DNA of 64,000 nucleotides from Nilaparvata lugens. Taxonomy: Eukaryota > Arthropoda > Insecta > Hemiptera > Delphacidae. Shown here piece after piece: positions 1 through 10,861 of this stretch. The stretch lies in contig NC_052511.1 in the NCBI RefSeq assembly GCF_014356525.2, forward strand, positions 51,520,068 through 51,584,067. Direction: 5' to 3'. The notes under the pieces are model-generated. The model searched no databases and was not told the origin of the DNA. It saw only the letters and a program-made list of their open reading frames with translations. The position numbers and the translations under genes are program-made. Within the stretch, counting starts at the first letter, position 1, and each line of letters starts with the position of its first letter.

Positions 1-300
1 CACAATACAAAATGTTGAATTACTATTAAATATCTTATCAATTTAGTCTAGTAAATTTTTTCAGTGCAGAAATATAATTAATTAATGCAGAGAATCGGCA
101 TCGCTATTCTTCTGTCTTTATCCATTGCCATTATAACGTGGACCTCACTATACACTTCCTTCATTGTATTATCACAGTAATTTCAAAGTTTCAACCACAT
201 GACTCTGGAAAAATCACAGTTTTTTCCATAATAGAACACAATACAAAATGTTGAATTACTATTAAATATCTTATCAATTTAGTATAGTACATTTTTTCAT
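1..300. repeat. 62-bp direct repeat pair around an M1 fragment
   Basis: Bases 1-62 recur at 238-300 with only about two substitutions. The segment between them holds an M1 MITE end and unassigned AT-rich DNA. The left copy is cut by the window edge, so the true repeat may be longer. A local tandem duplication is the simplest reading. Confidence 0.8.
88..151 (-). mobile_element. M1 MITE, terminal fragment
   Basis: This is the right-hand end of the M1 family (compare 16829-17202), including the terminal inverted repeat that reads ATTATAACGTGGACCTCACT. The inner part is lost upstream of about 88. It is followed by TA, the usual flank of this family. Confidence 0.7.
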
Positions 301-755
301 GATATATCCTATATTTTACCCTTTCAATCTCACATTACCACTTCCCACTTACATTATTATACAGAATAAAATATTTATTTCGCCAAAATACAAGATACAT
401 GAGACAAATGTAAATTATAATAAATCTTTGGCACAGCCAGCAAAGGCAGACTTGTGCGCTAGCTGTGAGTTCGTAAAGAGGTCAGAACAAAGTAAAAGAA
501 TACTAGAGCATGAAAAAAAAACAAGAAGACAAGATAAATGAGAATAAAAAGTAGCCTACTAAGTGTAATTCTAATAAATAATACAATGATAAAGAAAAAA
601 TATGAAGTAATTTCGTGGTAACTTTATATCCACTAGGTGATAACCAAAAACCAAATCAAATACAATCACTCTTCTAAATGAAAAAGAATAATGAAAAATA
701 TAGAATAAATTAATTAATCAGGATAACATAATAAATCTTTATAAGCGAGTTTATT
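301..755. other. AT-rich stretch, no gene seen
   Basis: No convincing coding sequence was found; the short open frame at 299-541 has no recognisable motif. The part from about 720 to 755 is probably the 3' end of the retrotransposon remnant that follows: read on the minus strand, an AATAAA sits just after its stop codon. Confidence 0.5.
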
Positions 756-1327
756 TCACAGCTCCAGCCGTTTCTCGCATCCCATCTGCCATTTATTGCG
801 ATTATTCCAGTCTCCCTGGACCAGATTTCTATTCCTCATACACTTATACACCTGTTTGTTGCACAGTTCGGGCGGTCTACCTCTCCTTCTTTTTCCAGGT
901 GGATCCCAATTCAGTATCTTTTTGGGCCACCTCTCATCTCTCATCCTCTGTGCATGTCCCAACCATACAAGGCGCTTCTTTTCAATCTGCCCTACTGTTG
1001 TGTCCAGTTTCCCTATTCTGTTCCTTATCTCCGTATTCCTCACTCGATCCATCCTTGAAACACAACAACTCGGGCGCAAAAAATCCATTTCCACAGCATT
1101 TATTCTTTAAGTGTCTCGTTTTGTTAATTCTCATGTTTCAGAGCAATATACTCTGTACAATTGAATGATACATTTTTATTTTTGTGGGATTTGTAATATT
1201 TTTGGACCAAAGTATGGAATTTAATGTTTGTGTTGCCTGCCTAGCCTGTCCAATTCTACTTGTGATCTCTCTTTTGGAATTGCTCTCTGATGATAATAAA
1301 TCTTTCCGAGTAATAAAACGAATGACG
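756..1327 (-). pseudogene. LINE ORF2, C-terminal end, broken
   Basis: On the minus strand this reads as the C-terminal part of a non-LTR retrotransposon ORF2, downstream of the reverse-transcriptase core. A first frame gives EITSRIGQARQATQTLNS followed by WSKNITNPTKIKMYHSIVQS, which resembles the region before the usual LLYGSETW motif. There the frame shifts by a small deletion, and the next frame continues SET, stop, ELTKRD, stop, RINAVEMDFLR...SRMDRVRN, then LVWLGHAQRM and GKRRRGRPPE, ending at the stop near 756. The W of SETW is a TGA and a second stop lies eleven residues later, so it cannot make protein. It is 5'-truncated near 1327. The family assignment rests on these well-known motifs (VEMDF, DRVRN, WLGHxxRM, GRRRRGRP); the clade is not resolved. 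Confidence 0.9.
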
Positions 1328-2238
1328 TAACATGTTTCTACAATCTAATGCTTACCAACATTCAAGTGCTTATAATCAATTTTCAAAATTAATATGAAAG
1401 TTTGAAAGACATTTAAAACTCAAACGAAACATCAATAATTTATTGAAATTTTGGTATTGAAGCATATGTATTATATATTCTGCTCAACCCATACATTTAT
1501 TTCCCTGATAATTGTTTCAGTAATCTTTGATTCAATTATTTTTATCGGAATTTGATTAAAAATGTATTGCAAAGATTGTTTGTTGTTTTTGTTGTTGGTG
1601 TACATTTTTGCAATTGTCAGAATCTTTGAACATTGGAAGAAAAATGATGATCAGGAATCTTAGATCCTCAAACTGCAGGTATAGAAAGCACTGTATTACC
1701 ATAATTTCATCTTAAAATGGAGTCGACCATGAAAATTAAAGTAGAAACTGAATAAAAGAAATTCATGCATGGAAATGGTGACGAAGAAAAGACTATACAA
1801 CTCAACAAAAGACGAAAACAGCCCTTAAAATTAGTTAATGAGTCGTTTTAATTTCTAGCCCAGTCTTCACAGACCCTTCACTCATTAAGTCAAGTACATC
1901 TATTATCATTTTTATGATAATACGTCACAGTGTTTTTCTTTCCTTTCTACTCAATTTTCCATCCAAAGACTGTTTCCCTCTCGATTTTTTCTTTTACTAT
2001 CGTACTTCTAATATTTAACTAACAATATTTATCTAATATTCTAACTATCAATATTATTTCTAATATTTATTTATTTCAATATACACTACAGAATCCAATG
2101 TACACTATAAATCAAACCTCATGACTTGATTCGCGTTCAATATTTGGAAAACATGTATAAGCTCTGCAGAGAATTTTTAATGTGGTAGAATACATTAAAT
2201 TCAAATCCATCCCACAAAATACCAATGAACGATCGGCA
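1328..2238. other. no feature recognised
   Basis: AT-rich DNA without a convincing open frame, palindrome or internal repeat that I could identify. It may hold older transposon remains. Confidence 0.4.
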
Positions 2239-2240
2239 TT

Positions 2241-2248
2241 TTTCTTCT

Positions 2249-2279
<31 letters not shown>
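2241..2279. repeat. (TTC)n microsatellite
   Basis: About thirteen TTC triplets with one interruption. The minus-strand reading is GAA, the commonest microsatellite type in this window. Confidence 0.95.
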
Positions 2280-2449
2280 GCTTACAAGGATTAGACGATA
2301 TTTGACATTTCAGACTCAAAGTTATTGACAATCACATAAATTGTTGATTGTGATACCTTCCTCAGTATAATTATTTTTATAGCTTCATAATAAAATGTGA
2401 GCCCATTTCAAACAATTAGAAATTGTCTCAACAAATCATTAATCATACA

Positions 2450-2690
2450 TTCAATTCAATTCAATTCAATTCAATTTATTTCACCAAAACACAAAAACTT
2501 TACAAAGATGTGACAATCAGAAAAAAAACAATAATTATTATTCTAAATATCTATATCATCTATCTGTAAAATACGGCTGGAGGTGAAGATCTACTGGCAT
2601 AAGTGAAACACTTGTTCGCCAGTAGGAGTAGAGACTTACCGTAACTGTTTCTAAATCTTAAGCTAATAATTTAAAATGGAATATTTTTAT
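2450..2690 (-). mobile_element. LINE 3' end with (TTGAA)n tail
   Basis: Read on the minus strand, a unique-looking 3' UTR runs into GTGAAATAAATTGAATTGAA and a pentanucleotide tail of about five units at 2450-2477. A polyadenylation-like AATAAA followed by a short-repeat tail is typical of a 5'-truncated LINE. No coding part remains. Confidence 0.6.
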
Positions 2691-2943
2691 TCAAACAATG
2701 GTAAGTATATTTAAAATAAATGCTATTAATTGTGAATTAATCCAGACAATAATGAAAAGCTGAAAAAAATTTTGAACTCATAAAATATTAAGATGGAAAT
2801 AATAGTTGTGAAGTATCCAGTTTTTAATATAATAAAAACATATGTTTAATAACATAAAACAGGTGAATTGTCAATTTGCTTCTCTCACCACCTTTAGAAA
2901 ACTTACTCTTTCTACGTTCTCTGAATATTCTCAAACTTTTCTA

Positions 2944-3314
2944 TAGTGAGGTCCACGTTATAATGGAAGTGGTGATAGATAGGAGAAAAACGTTGCCGAG
3001 CCTCTCTGTCTTGACAATGCCGTCTATAGACGGTAGCTGATACAGGTTTATTAATGTAATATTAACTGTTCATTCTCGTTTAAAATTATAAATTAAATAT
3101 TATAAAGCAAGAAATTATATTTTTCAACAGTTTTATAATGAATTTTCATAATGAAGATGAATATTCTGTTGATTAATTATTAATTCTAAATTGTTTAAAG
3201 ACGATCTGGCAAAGCGAGAAAGAGATAATGCTATCCGCTTTGTTCCATCATAGACAAGGATAGCAATACCATTGCTAAATAAACACTACTGCCATTATAA
3301 CGTGAACCTCACTA
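2944..3314 (+). mobile_element. M1 MITE, nearly complete copy
   Basis: The element starts TAGTGAGGTCCACGTTATAA and ends with the inverted form, TTATAACGTGAACCTCACTA. It has no coding capacity. The left flank is TA and the right flank is CA, consistent with a TA target duplication of the Tc1/mariner type with one decayed base. About 371 bp, and colinear with 16829-17202. Confidence 0.85.
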
Positions 3315-3364
3315 CAGCAATCTCCTTCTCAAAAAGAGCAACCCTTTACAGCCTTCTGGAATGA

Positions 3365-3475
3365 TGACGTCACACAATAAGGTAGGCTGAGCCACCAATT
3401 AACGTTGCCAGCCTGTGAGGTCGGAGTGTTATGTAAATTGGTCTTATCACTGTTTCCAAGCGTTGTCATGGCAAC
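3365..3475 (+). promoter_or_regulatory. possible promoter island: CRE, CCAAT, X-box
   Basis: Three known promoter motifs fall within 111 bp: a full cAMP-response/ATF palindrome TGACGTCA at 3365-3372, a CCAAT at 3395-3399, and GTTGTCATGGCAAC at 3462-3475, which fits the relaxed RFX X-box consensus RYYNYY-N(1-3)-RRNRAC. An ATG lies inside the X-box and opens a 28-codon frame rich in Glu that stops in the following GAA tract. No exon or splice site supports a gene here. The motifs are seen; function is inference. Confidence 0.35.
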
Positions 3476-3771
3476 AGACTCAATCGAAGAAGATGCTCAC
3501 AGGTTGGAAAATGAAGGAGAAGAAGAAGAAGAAGGAAAAGACGAAAACAGCTGATGGAGGCTGAGCTAATGGGTAAAAGAGAAGGACGACGGGTAGTGCA
3601 TGATTCGAGGAACTTTTATTGAAAGCACATGATTTTTGTAATGAGGAGTTTCCAATGTAATTATGACGCCTCTTATTATGCCTTCCTCATCCTTTTTTTA
3701 CCATTTATCCCGTTTTACTGCACTAAATTGTACACTCTCACATGCATAAATAGTTTTTAATAATTTCTCAG

Positions 3772-4505
3772 GCCCGGTTGCACAATATCCGGTTAAATTT
3801 AAACGTGTTTAAGGCTGTGCAAAAGGCTAAAAATAAACTTTCTACTGGTGATATTTTTCAAAGTTTCCGATTCGTATAATATCATCAAGCTATCAAAATG
3901 GAAAAGTTTTCTCAGGAAAACATTTTTTCCGATCATTACTTTTTGAGATATGAGCGCCTAAGGTTTAAATTTTTGGGACAGAACATTTCAAGTTCGGTAA
4001 GAGATAAATCCATGAGATTTAGGGGATAGATTCTTCATGGTATTGTTGATCTATCAAATCAAAAATTTCCTAAGAATATCAATTTTTGAGAAAGTTATTC
4101 AATTTACCAAAAATGACCGAGAATAACTCAACTGAAAGTTATTTTTGGTCATTTTTTGTTAATTGAATAACTTTCTCAAAAATTGATATTTACAGAAAAT
4201 TTTTGTTCTACTAGATCAACAATACCATGAATAGTCTATCCTCAAAATCTCATGAATTTATCTCTTACCGAATTTGAAATGTTCTGTCCCGAAAATTTAA
4301 ACTTTAGGCGCTCATATCTAAAAAAGTAATGATCGGAAAAAAATGATTCCTGAGAAAACTTTTTAATTTTGATAGCTTGATGATATACAAAACGAAAAAC
4401 TTTGAAAAATATCACCAGTAGAAAGTTTATTTTTAGCTTTGCACAGCCTTAATTTCACGAGAACTAATCACGGTTAAAATTTGACCGGCTTTTTTGCAAC
4501 CGGCA
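3772..4505. mobile_element. 734-bp foldback element
   Basis: Two arms of roughly 310 bp are inverted copies of each other around a centre near 4115-4155. The ends are GCCCGGTTGCAC and its partner GCAACCGGC. The element is flanked on both sides by CTCAG (3767-3771 and 4506-4510), a probable 5-bp target duplication. There is no coding content. One arm of the same family lies alone at 54187-54331. Transcribed from either side it would give a very long hairpin. Confidence 0.85.
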
Positions 4506-4608
4506 CTCAGTCTTTTCTTCTATACATCACATCTTCTCTCTCCGCTTACTTCTTTCTCCCTTTCTCACCATCTTAGAAGTCCAACTTTTTCTCTTTTCCC
4601 CCCTCACA

Positions 4609-4610
<2 letters not shown>

Positions 4611-4658
<48 letters not shown>

Positions 4659-4671
4659 CTCTCTCTCTCTT
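4611..4671. repeat. (CT)n microsatellite
   Basis: About 30 CT dinucleotides with a single CG interruption, preceded by a C/T-rich stretch from about 4500. Confidence 0.95.
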
Positions 4672-4673
4672 TC

Positions 4674-5127
4674 TGATCTACTTTCAGCCTACTCCATTTT
4701 ATTAATCAATGATTTGATCTTATTTACCTGTATAATTATTTTACTTTATCAATGTTCAGTTTTTCTCTCAAATCTTCATATTAATTGAAACTTATACAAT
4801 ATTTTCATTTACAAATTAACCTTAGTTGAATTAATGAAATTAACGTTTTGGTAGAGAGTTAGTGGGAAGGATATTTTGAATATCCTTTCCAAAGAATGGA
4901 CAATGATATGTCCAAAGCTCCCCCAATTTATGTAGATGCATAACAATATTATCTATAGCTATTACCAATATTGCTTTTTTCATATCATATGCAGTTCAAA
5001 AATAATTTTCTTAGTCTATATTAGGTAAATTCATTTATAATTTTGCTGTATTGTAAGCTATAGTATTTAAGTGTAAAATCCAGTATATATTGTAATCTAC
5101 ATAAATAAAGTACTCAATCAATCGATC
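4674..5127 (+). mobile_element. TCAA element, long copy
   Basis: The core from 4847 (TTGGTAGAGAGTTAGTGGGA) to the ATAAAGTACTCAATCAATC tail is shared with six other copies in the window. This copy and 61199-61669 also share about 170 bp upstream of the core, starting at TGATCTACTTTCAGCCT. No protein is encoded. An AATAAA-like signal and a tetranucleotide tail indicate a retroposed element, either a SINE or the 3' end of a LINE. Confidence 0.8.
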
Positions 5128-5830
5128 TCTCTCTCTGTTTTTTTATAACTATCACTACCATTCAGACTCATAGATTCAAGATTCTCTTTCCAATTTATTT
5201 TTTTCTATTTTCTACCCAACAAAATATTACAATTAATGGACGTCATTTTCTCACTTCATTTTTTTTCTCACATTTTCTTCTCCATCTTTCCACTTCACTT
5301 TTGCTATTTCTCTCACATTTCTTTCACTTCTATTCTCACTAATTCTTCTTCCTACTACTTATCTGCTTCCGCTATCAGTTCTAATTTTTGTCATCATTTA
5401 CAACTACTGTATCATCATTTAGTTTTCTTATCCTTCTCTTTTTTCTATCTCACCACCTCTTTTATTCCCTTCTCCTCCTCGTCACTATCCTCGCCCTCTC
5501 TCATTCACAGCATCTCTTCGCGTCCCCTTATTTACTGTATCATCACTTTGTTTCCTTATCCTGAATCTTATCCTTGTCTTTTTTCTATCTCACCACCTCT
5601 TTCATTCCCTTTTCCTCCTCATCACTATCCTCGCCCTCTCTTATTCACAGCATCTCTTCGCGTCCCCTTACTTTCTTTTATCTTCTATCTTTTCTTCACT
5701 CGAAACCCTCCTTCTTCTCTCTTCCTCCTCCCACCCATTTATACCCTCTTTCCACCAATGTTCAAACATCTTACAAAAAACTTAAATTATTCCTTAAAAC
5801 TGGAAGACTACCGCTTCGAAATAGAATGAA
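5128..5830. repeat. pyrimidine-rich stretch with 140-bp tandem duplication
   Basis: The plus strand is strongly C/T-rich. Bases 5407-5546 are repeated imperfectly at 5547-5680 (the string TTTTCTATCTCACCACCTCT sits at 5441 and again at 5581). The long open frame here (5236-5829) exists because pyrimidine-rich DNA lacks stop codons, so I do not call a gene. Confidence 0.7.
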
Positions 5831-6317
5831 ACTACATTTTATCGTGCAAATATAACGCATAGTTTAGCATGTAGAGGACCACATTCAACGTTCAAACACA
5901 ATACAAAGACGGCAGGCTGGCATTGTATTGTTCGAAGATAATAGAGGAGCTTCAGAGGCAGAGAAATTGAAAAACAAAAACGAATTGTTTATGATCGAAG
6001 TATAAGTTATAGACAGGAATGGGGCCACACGACACACCTGCTTGCAAGGAGTCGATCTCTAGAGCCAGCCAGACCTCGCAAGAAATGGACCATTTTTGAA
6101 GATGCTCCTCCAAGGAACCCTGAGATATGACAGTCAAGTACATATGGGCCATATTCTACTTCTTATACTCTACTCCCCTTCCACATATCTTTTTATCGAT
6201 TCCTCGAGCGATTCAAACAATATTTTCTCTCTAGTATAGTTCTGCAACATGGTCTTCAAGTTGAATAATTGTGAATTGTCTGATAAAGTATTTGAATAGG
6301 GTTACTTGAATGTTTTA
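5831..6317. other. no feature recognised
   Basis: Unassigned sequence of average composition for the window. No motif, repeat partner or credible exon was found. Confidence 0.4.
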
Positions 6318-7173
6318 ATATCGGGTGACCGAGCTTTGCTCTGGAGTGTAAAAGCATAGAAAATTTGTAACGAAAGATTGAATTTATAGTTCATATTTAT
6401 TTATTCATTTTCTCAGTCGTACAGTTATTTTTACAGTTATATAAGGAGGCACAACAGGCTTATGCCCAAAACTGTCCCTTTTCAAATTCATACTAAAGTC
6501 CAAATCAAAATATAGGTTAAGCTACTATCACTCACCAAAATAACAATTTATTCACACTTCAAAAAAAAACAAACACATCATCAATTACAAATGGATATTC
6601 ATTTATTTTTGACTAAGATTTTATAAAAATTGCACATGTGAAATTCTAACCTTATCTTGGACTTTGTTATCTATAAATCTGGAAGAAAAATAGCACAAGG
6701 ACTACCTTATTATTTTATCTTCTATAATGTTATTGCAAAAAAAGATATACTATGAATTCGATTTACTATGTTTGCTACAATATTTGTTAATATACTATGT
6801 ACTATTCTACACTAACAGCATCTATTTACTATTTTGGACTTACTGAAGTGAACATGTTTTCTAAAAAAAGAGAAATAAACGAGAAAAAGTTTCTCTTGCT
6901 GAATGTTTCTTCTCGTGAGATCAGCTAGATGATCCCACACATGCACTCGTTCACTCACTTCCATTACGGTATCGACAGACGACAAAATTTCCAGCTGTTT
7001 TTCCAAGGACTTATTTATCCTTCCAATGTCCTTCAGCGAATTATCCAAGGGTTGAGACCTAGTGCAATCGAATCTTCATATCATAAACCTACTTTGTTCC
7101 AAATTTCGTGAGAATCGTTAGAGCCGTTTTCGAGATCCGTTGAATATAAATATATACCCATATAACCAAATAA

Positions 7174-7227
<54 letters not shown>

Positions 7228-7252
7228 GAATTGCTCGTTTAATATAAAAGGA
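6318..7252 (-). mobile_element. RC3 Helitron-like element, longest copy
   Basis: On the minus strand it begins A|TCCTTTTATATTAAACGAG and ends near 6318 with a decayed hairpin (AGAGCAAAGCTCGGT) followed by CACCCGATATT. This is non-autonomous: no Rep/helicase is present. It includes an LT-type 3' tail at about 6420-6500 and a conserved block resembling GAAAACGGCTCTAACGA. A (TA)n run has expanded inside it. The short open frames within are not conserved between copies. Confidence 0.7.
7176..7224. repeat. (TA)n microsatellite
   Basis: About 24 TA units inside the RC3 element, near its 5' end. Other RC3 copies show only short TATAT here, so the expansion is secondary. Confidence 0.95.
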
Positions 7253-7555
7253 TTATGGAGAATCACTAGTGCACTTGTAATGTATTTTCAAAAAAATTGA
7301 GAAAGAACACTTTCAAAATTTTGAATTAATATTCGTTTTTCAGTTGCAACAATCAAAATTATGTTAGTTCTAATTAGTTCTAGCATAGAATAACAAATCC
7401 ACTATCTCGTTCTTTTCTACTATCAACGAATGATTCCTCCACGGTTCTAGCCCGTTCCAAAATAACTGCTAATTTTGTAATTTGTCTTGCCGATTAACTC
7501 ATAAATAAATCACAACTTGCCGATATGGATGCAATCAGAATATCAAGTTTCAGTA
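7253..7555. other. no feature recognised
   Basis: AT-rich filler between RC3 and the CCAAT-rich module. Nothing supported. Confidence 0.4.
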
Positions 7556-7748
7556 TCTGAGGATGCAGAACACGAATTGGTGGTAACTAGCGCTAGCTGA
7601 CGACAAACTTTGGAACTAACAAGACATAGAGCTAGTTTCTTTCTGCTTGATTGTGATTGGCTAGAGGCGTGGCGACCAATAGGATTGTGTAATGAGTTTT
7701 GAGGCTGCCTGACTCTATTCTCCTCTGATTGGCTTGAAATCAATTTCT
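7556..7748 (+). repeat. CCAAT-rich dispersed module, copy 3
   Basis: Four CCAAT or ATTGG boxes surround a GGCGTGGC. In reverse orientation the order and spacing match the blocks at about 18955-19090 and 19840-19990: GTGATTGG, then AGGCGTGG, then GACCAAT, then TCTGATTGGCT. The shared order shows common descent rather than chance motifs. Whether it acts as a promoter or enhancer is unknown. Confidence 0.55.
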
Positions 7749-7857
7749 ATTGGCTGGAAACTTTCTCACGATTTCATATTCTTGTGCAAATTATACTTAA
7801 ATCCAAGAAAAAGTGAGAAGAAAGTTAGACTCATACATTGTCTCATTGACTCATACA

Positions 7858-8157
7858 TTTTGGTAGAGAGTTAGTGGGAAGAATACTTCGAATATTCTTT
7901 CCAAAGAATGGACATTGATATGTCCAAAGCTCCGCCAATTTATGTAGATGCATAACAATATTATCTTTTTTATCTATAGTTATTACAAATTGTTTTTTTT
8001 TTCATATTATATACAGCTCAATAATTATTCTCTTAATTCATATTTTGTAAATTCATCCATAATTTTGCTGTATTGTAAGCAATTGTATATAAGTGTGTAA
8101 GCCAGTATATATTGTAATCTACATAATTAAAGTAATCAATCAATCAATCAATCAATT
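7858..8157 (+). mobile_element. TCAA element, core copy
   Basis: Starts exactly at TTGGTAGAGAGTTAGTGGGA like four other core-only copies and ends with five to six TCAA units. It carries GCATAACAATATTATC and the GCCAGTATATATTGTAATCT block of the family. Confidence 0.85.
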
Positions 8158-9165
8158 GTCGAAATTCCTGGCAATCAAATATTTTGGATCTTGATGATGA
8201 TAAATTAAGAAGACAATTGGATTGTTCGTTATTGGATGAATTTGGAGGTAAATGTAATTTCTTGAAGGAATTCTTCGTTGGAATAAATTTTTTAAAATGT
8301 TAGTTTTGATAAATTTGAAGTTTAATAATGCATCAACTGCCTCAGCATTAGAGGATTGTTGTCACATTTTTTTCACTATGCAAAATTTTCACAACCTCCT
8401 TCTGAATCGAATCTGTTCAGAGACCACTAAATTTGCCAAAACCACTCTAATCTAAAGCAGATTGCTGCATTAACAGAGATTCCTATTTTAATAACGCCAT
8501 CACTTGCATTGTCACCATCCACACTGGATTCTATCATTGAAAAACATCCTCTCTGTATTCTGACTCTATGATTCCATCAAATACCGAAATAGAAGTCCCA
8601 GAAATATATTTTAAAATACATATATATTTATATAAATATATATTACATCCCAATTGCCAGTCATCATCATTAATATCCGCTCCGCCTTTTGTTCTATGAA
8701 AGTGACACTATTCAGGACACACTTCCAAACCGTAATAAACTTAGCAGAGACGTAACACGGCTATTACTAAATCAGCTTGCCTCGCAATAGGACATTTGTG
8801 ATGGTCTATTTTATTAATTCGTCTAATGTTTTCTAAGGCTATCGAGTAGCCAACGTAAAGTGCATCTTAAATTGCGTCGCATTTTAACGCTAAAATATCG
8901 CGTACTCTGTGGAGATTTGTGTTGTCATACTTTATCTAACACTCCATAACTGTATATCTACGGCTACCACCTAAATTCATTGAAGATATTCTTCTTGTAA
9001 CGTACAATACAGTCTTTATAACTGTATATTCTCAATTTAGTCTTGTGTTGGTACCCTAAGCTGAATACTCTATAACTATATCTATAATCTAAGAACCTAT
9101 CTCTACAAATACTAACAAAATTCAAGTTTTATATAAACGACAATCTGCTTCAGTATTTGAAAGTC
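8158..9165. other. unassigned, partly of higher complexity
   Basis: No gene was found. The part 8650-8935 has less homopolymer and more CG dinucleotides than its surroundings (for example TTGCGTCGCATTTTAACGC) and no repeat partner in the window, so it is a candidate for unique, possibly conserved, non-coding sequence. Confidence 0.35.
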
Positions 9166-9169
9166 AATT

Positions 9170-9405
9170 TTTTGTTTTTATTTATTTATATAAATACTCC
9201 CACCAGCGGGCAAGATGTTTTTCTCTTGCTGATGGCGCCTAAAAAATTCTACTTTTATCTTAGGTTTTCATGATTAGTCAAGTTCTACTCTATGTCATTT
9301 CTCAGTTTAAGATATTGTGTTTTTGTTAGACTTGTCTATTTCAAATTTTTGTAATGTATGAATTTTTTGGCAAATAAATTTCAAATTTCAAATAATATAT
9401 ATACA
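9170..9405 (+). mobile_element. LINE 3' end, TTTCAAA-type tail
   Basis: A 3' UTR-like block runs into GGCAAATAAATTTCAAATTT, an AATAAA followed by a short reiterated tail. The coding part is absent, so this is a 5'-truncated insertion. Confidence 0.5.
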
Positions 9406-9422
9406 TAATTAGTATATAATAC

Positions 9423-9697
9423 CATAGAGAAACAATAGCGTAAGTAGATATCCCATGGTATAGGGCGTTTATGTCGCAACTTTTACTGTTATCTCAAGCC
9501 GATTACTGTTGATTATTGTCGAATTTTACCGTTTTGTTGGGGTGAGAGTGTATGAACGGCACAATATGAGAGACTACCGGTGTCACACGGCTTCACGGCA
9601 AAGAATTACATGAACTAGCGGCTTTAGATAACAGTAAAAGTTGCGACATAAACGCCCTATACCATGGGATATCTACTTATGCTATTGTTTCTCTATG
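9423..9697. mobile_element. foldback MITE with ~75-bp arms
   Basis: Arms of about 75 bp (CATAGAGAAACAATAGCGTA at the left, the inverse at the right) enclose a ~120-bp centre. Both flanks show ATAATA (9416-9421 and 9698-9703), a probable target duplication. The centre shows no coding. A diverged left half of the family lies at 47865-48010. Confidence 0.85.
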
Positions 9698-9789
9698 ATA
9701 ATACTTTGTTGGGTTGTCATCTATACTATATCAAAGGAAAGAACTGTAAGCAGTATTTTTCTATCCAAATTCACAAATTAGTCCTGATT

Positions 9790-9950
9790 TAGCCTGTTCG
9801 AATTCTTGTCTGAAGTTATTGTTCAAAAATTTAGACTTTTATGTACTCTATAATTATTAACTCATTACTCTAATATTGTTAAGCTGTATGATTTTCTCAT
9901 CATTTGTAAATATAGTGAATTGGATTGAATAAAATTTGAATTTGAACTGG
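9790..9950 (+). mobile_element. LINE 3' tail
   Basis: Ends in TTGGATTGAATAAAATTTGA with a short reiterated tail, like other truncated LINE ends in this window. The left edge is uncertain. Confidence 0.4.
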
Positions 9951-9958
9951 CTTATTCA

Positions 9959-10075
9959 TTTTTTTTTTTTTTTTTGTATAAAATACTATAATCATAATAC
10001 AATTATGACATTGGTGGAAAAACTAGGCTGAGCCTGTACTATTTCTCTCCAAAAATTTTGATAAAATGTTAATGT
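9959..10075 (-). mobile_element. poly(A)-tailed LT fragment, minus strand
   Basis: A T-run of about 18 (9959-9976) would be the poly(A) tail. Next to it lies AGGCTGAGCCTGTACTATTT, the diagnostic LT palindrome seen at eight or more other places. Short and truncated. Confidence 0.5.
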
Positions 10076-10079
10076 TGTC

Positions 10080-10286
10080 CAAATTATACTTGTACGAGAT
10101 AGGAAAATTATGTTTAACGCATCATCACGTCTAAACTACTGGACTGATTAACTTGAATTTTGCATATAGATTCTTAATTAACCGAGGATGGTTATAAGTC
10201 ATCAATTCTTCAAGATTCCACTCGGTCAAGTTTTCAGTTAGTCAAGTTTTAAAATAGACCTTTGCGGAGCACGGGTTACCTGCTAG
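10080..10286 (+). mobile_element. Helitron 3' end, CTAG type
   Basis: The 3' terminus is GCACGGGTTACCTGCTAG followed by T, with the hairpin-forming GCGGAGCACGGG just inside: the hallmark CTRR end of a Helitron. Related ends occur at 46148, 46249 and, inverted, 47511. The 5' end is not clear, so I treat this as a partial copy. Confidence 0.65.
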
Positions 10287-10354
10287 TCGTCAAATAACAC
10301 TATAGCTATATACTTCAACAAATACTGCCTAAATTTATGTAAAAATTCACATAT

Positions 10355-10450
10355 TTATTTATTTATTCGTGGACAGAATCACAAATCAAATAAATATGAT
10401 TAGGAAGGAACAACAGGCTTGGCCCAAATCTATTCTATTCCCAAATTTTG
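10355..10450 (-). mobile_element. LT tail, minus strand
   Basis: Contains GGAACAACAGGCTTGGCCCA and a TATTTATTTATTTATTCG A/T-rich tail, matching the tails at 13428 and 62385 in reverse. Confidence 0.55.
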
Positions 10451-10861
10451 ATAAATAAATTGATAAAATGTCCTAAAAGTGGGTTCTGTTTCTACTGTAA
10501 AACGTTCAAGTTCAATTTTCGTCCAAAAATATTTATAAGCTAAACATTTATATATTCCATAACACTTCTATTAAACAATCTGCTCTATTATATTGTGACT
10601 ATTATAAGGATTAAACGGGTCATGTATGACGCTATACACTGATATAATTTATACTATTGTGTACTAAGGAAGCGTTTGATTTGCTATCCTTCAGCGAGAA
10701 CTCTAAAACTCTATTTGTACAACTACTAACCAAATTCATGTTTCATATCAACGACATACCACTCATTATATTGAATACAGTATATACTATCATAGAGAGA
10801 AGATAAATAAGGATATACTTGAATACACAAGATAACACATACTTATTATGCTACATTTTTT
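10451..10861. other. no feature recognised
   Basis: AT-rich, with faint resemblance to the 8936-9165 stretch (ACTACTAACCAAATTCATGT-like text). No supported element. Confidence 0.35.

Noticed and set aside
796..1168. Plus-strand frames of 89 and 104 codons
   Set aside because: Shadows of the minus-strand LINE ORF2 remnant, which has clear family motifs.
3468..3551. 28-codon Glu-rich frame starting in the X-box
   Set aside because: Too short, ends in a GAA microsatellite, no splice donor before the stop; not supported as a first exon.
5236..5829. 197-codon open frame, longest in the window
   Set aside because: Lies in a C/T-rich tract with a 140-bp tandem duplication; the product is Phe/Ser/Leu/His low complexity, with no domain.
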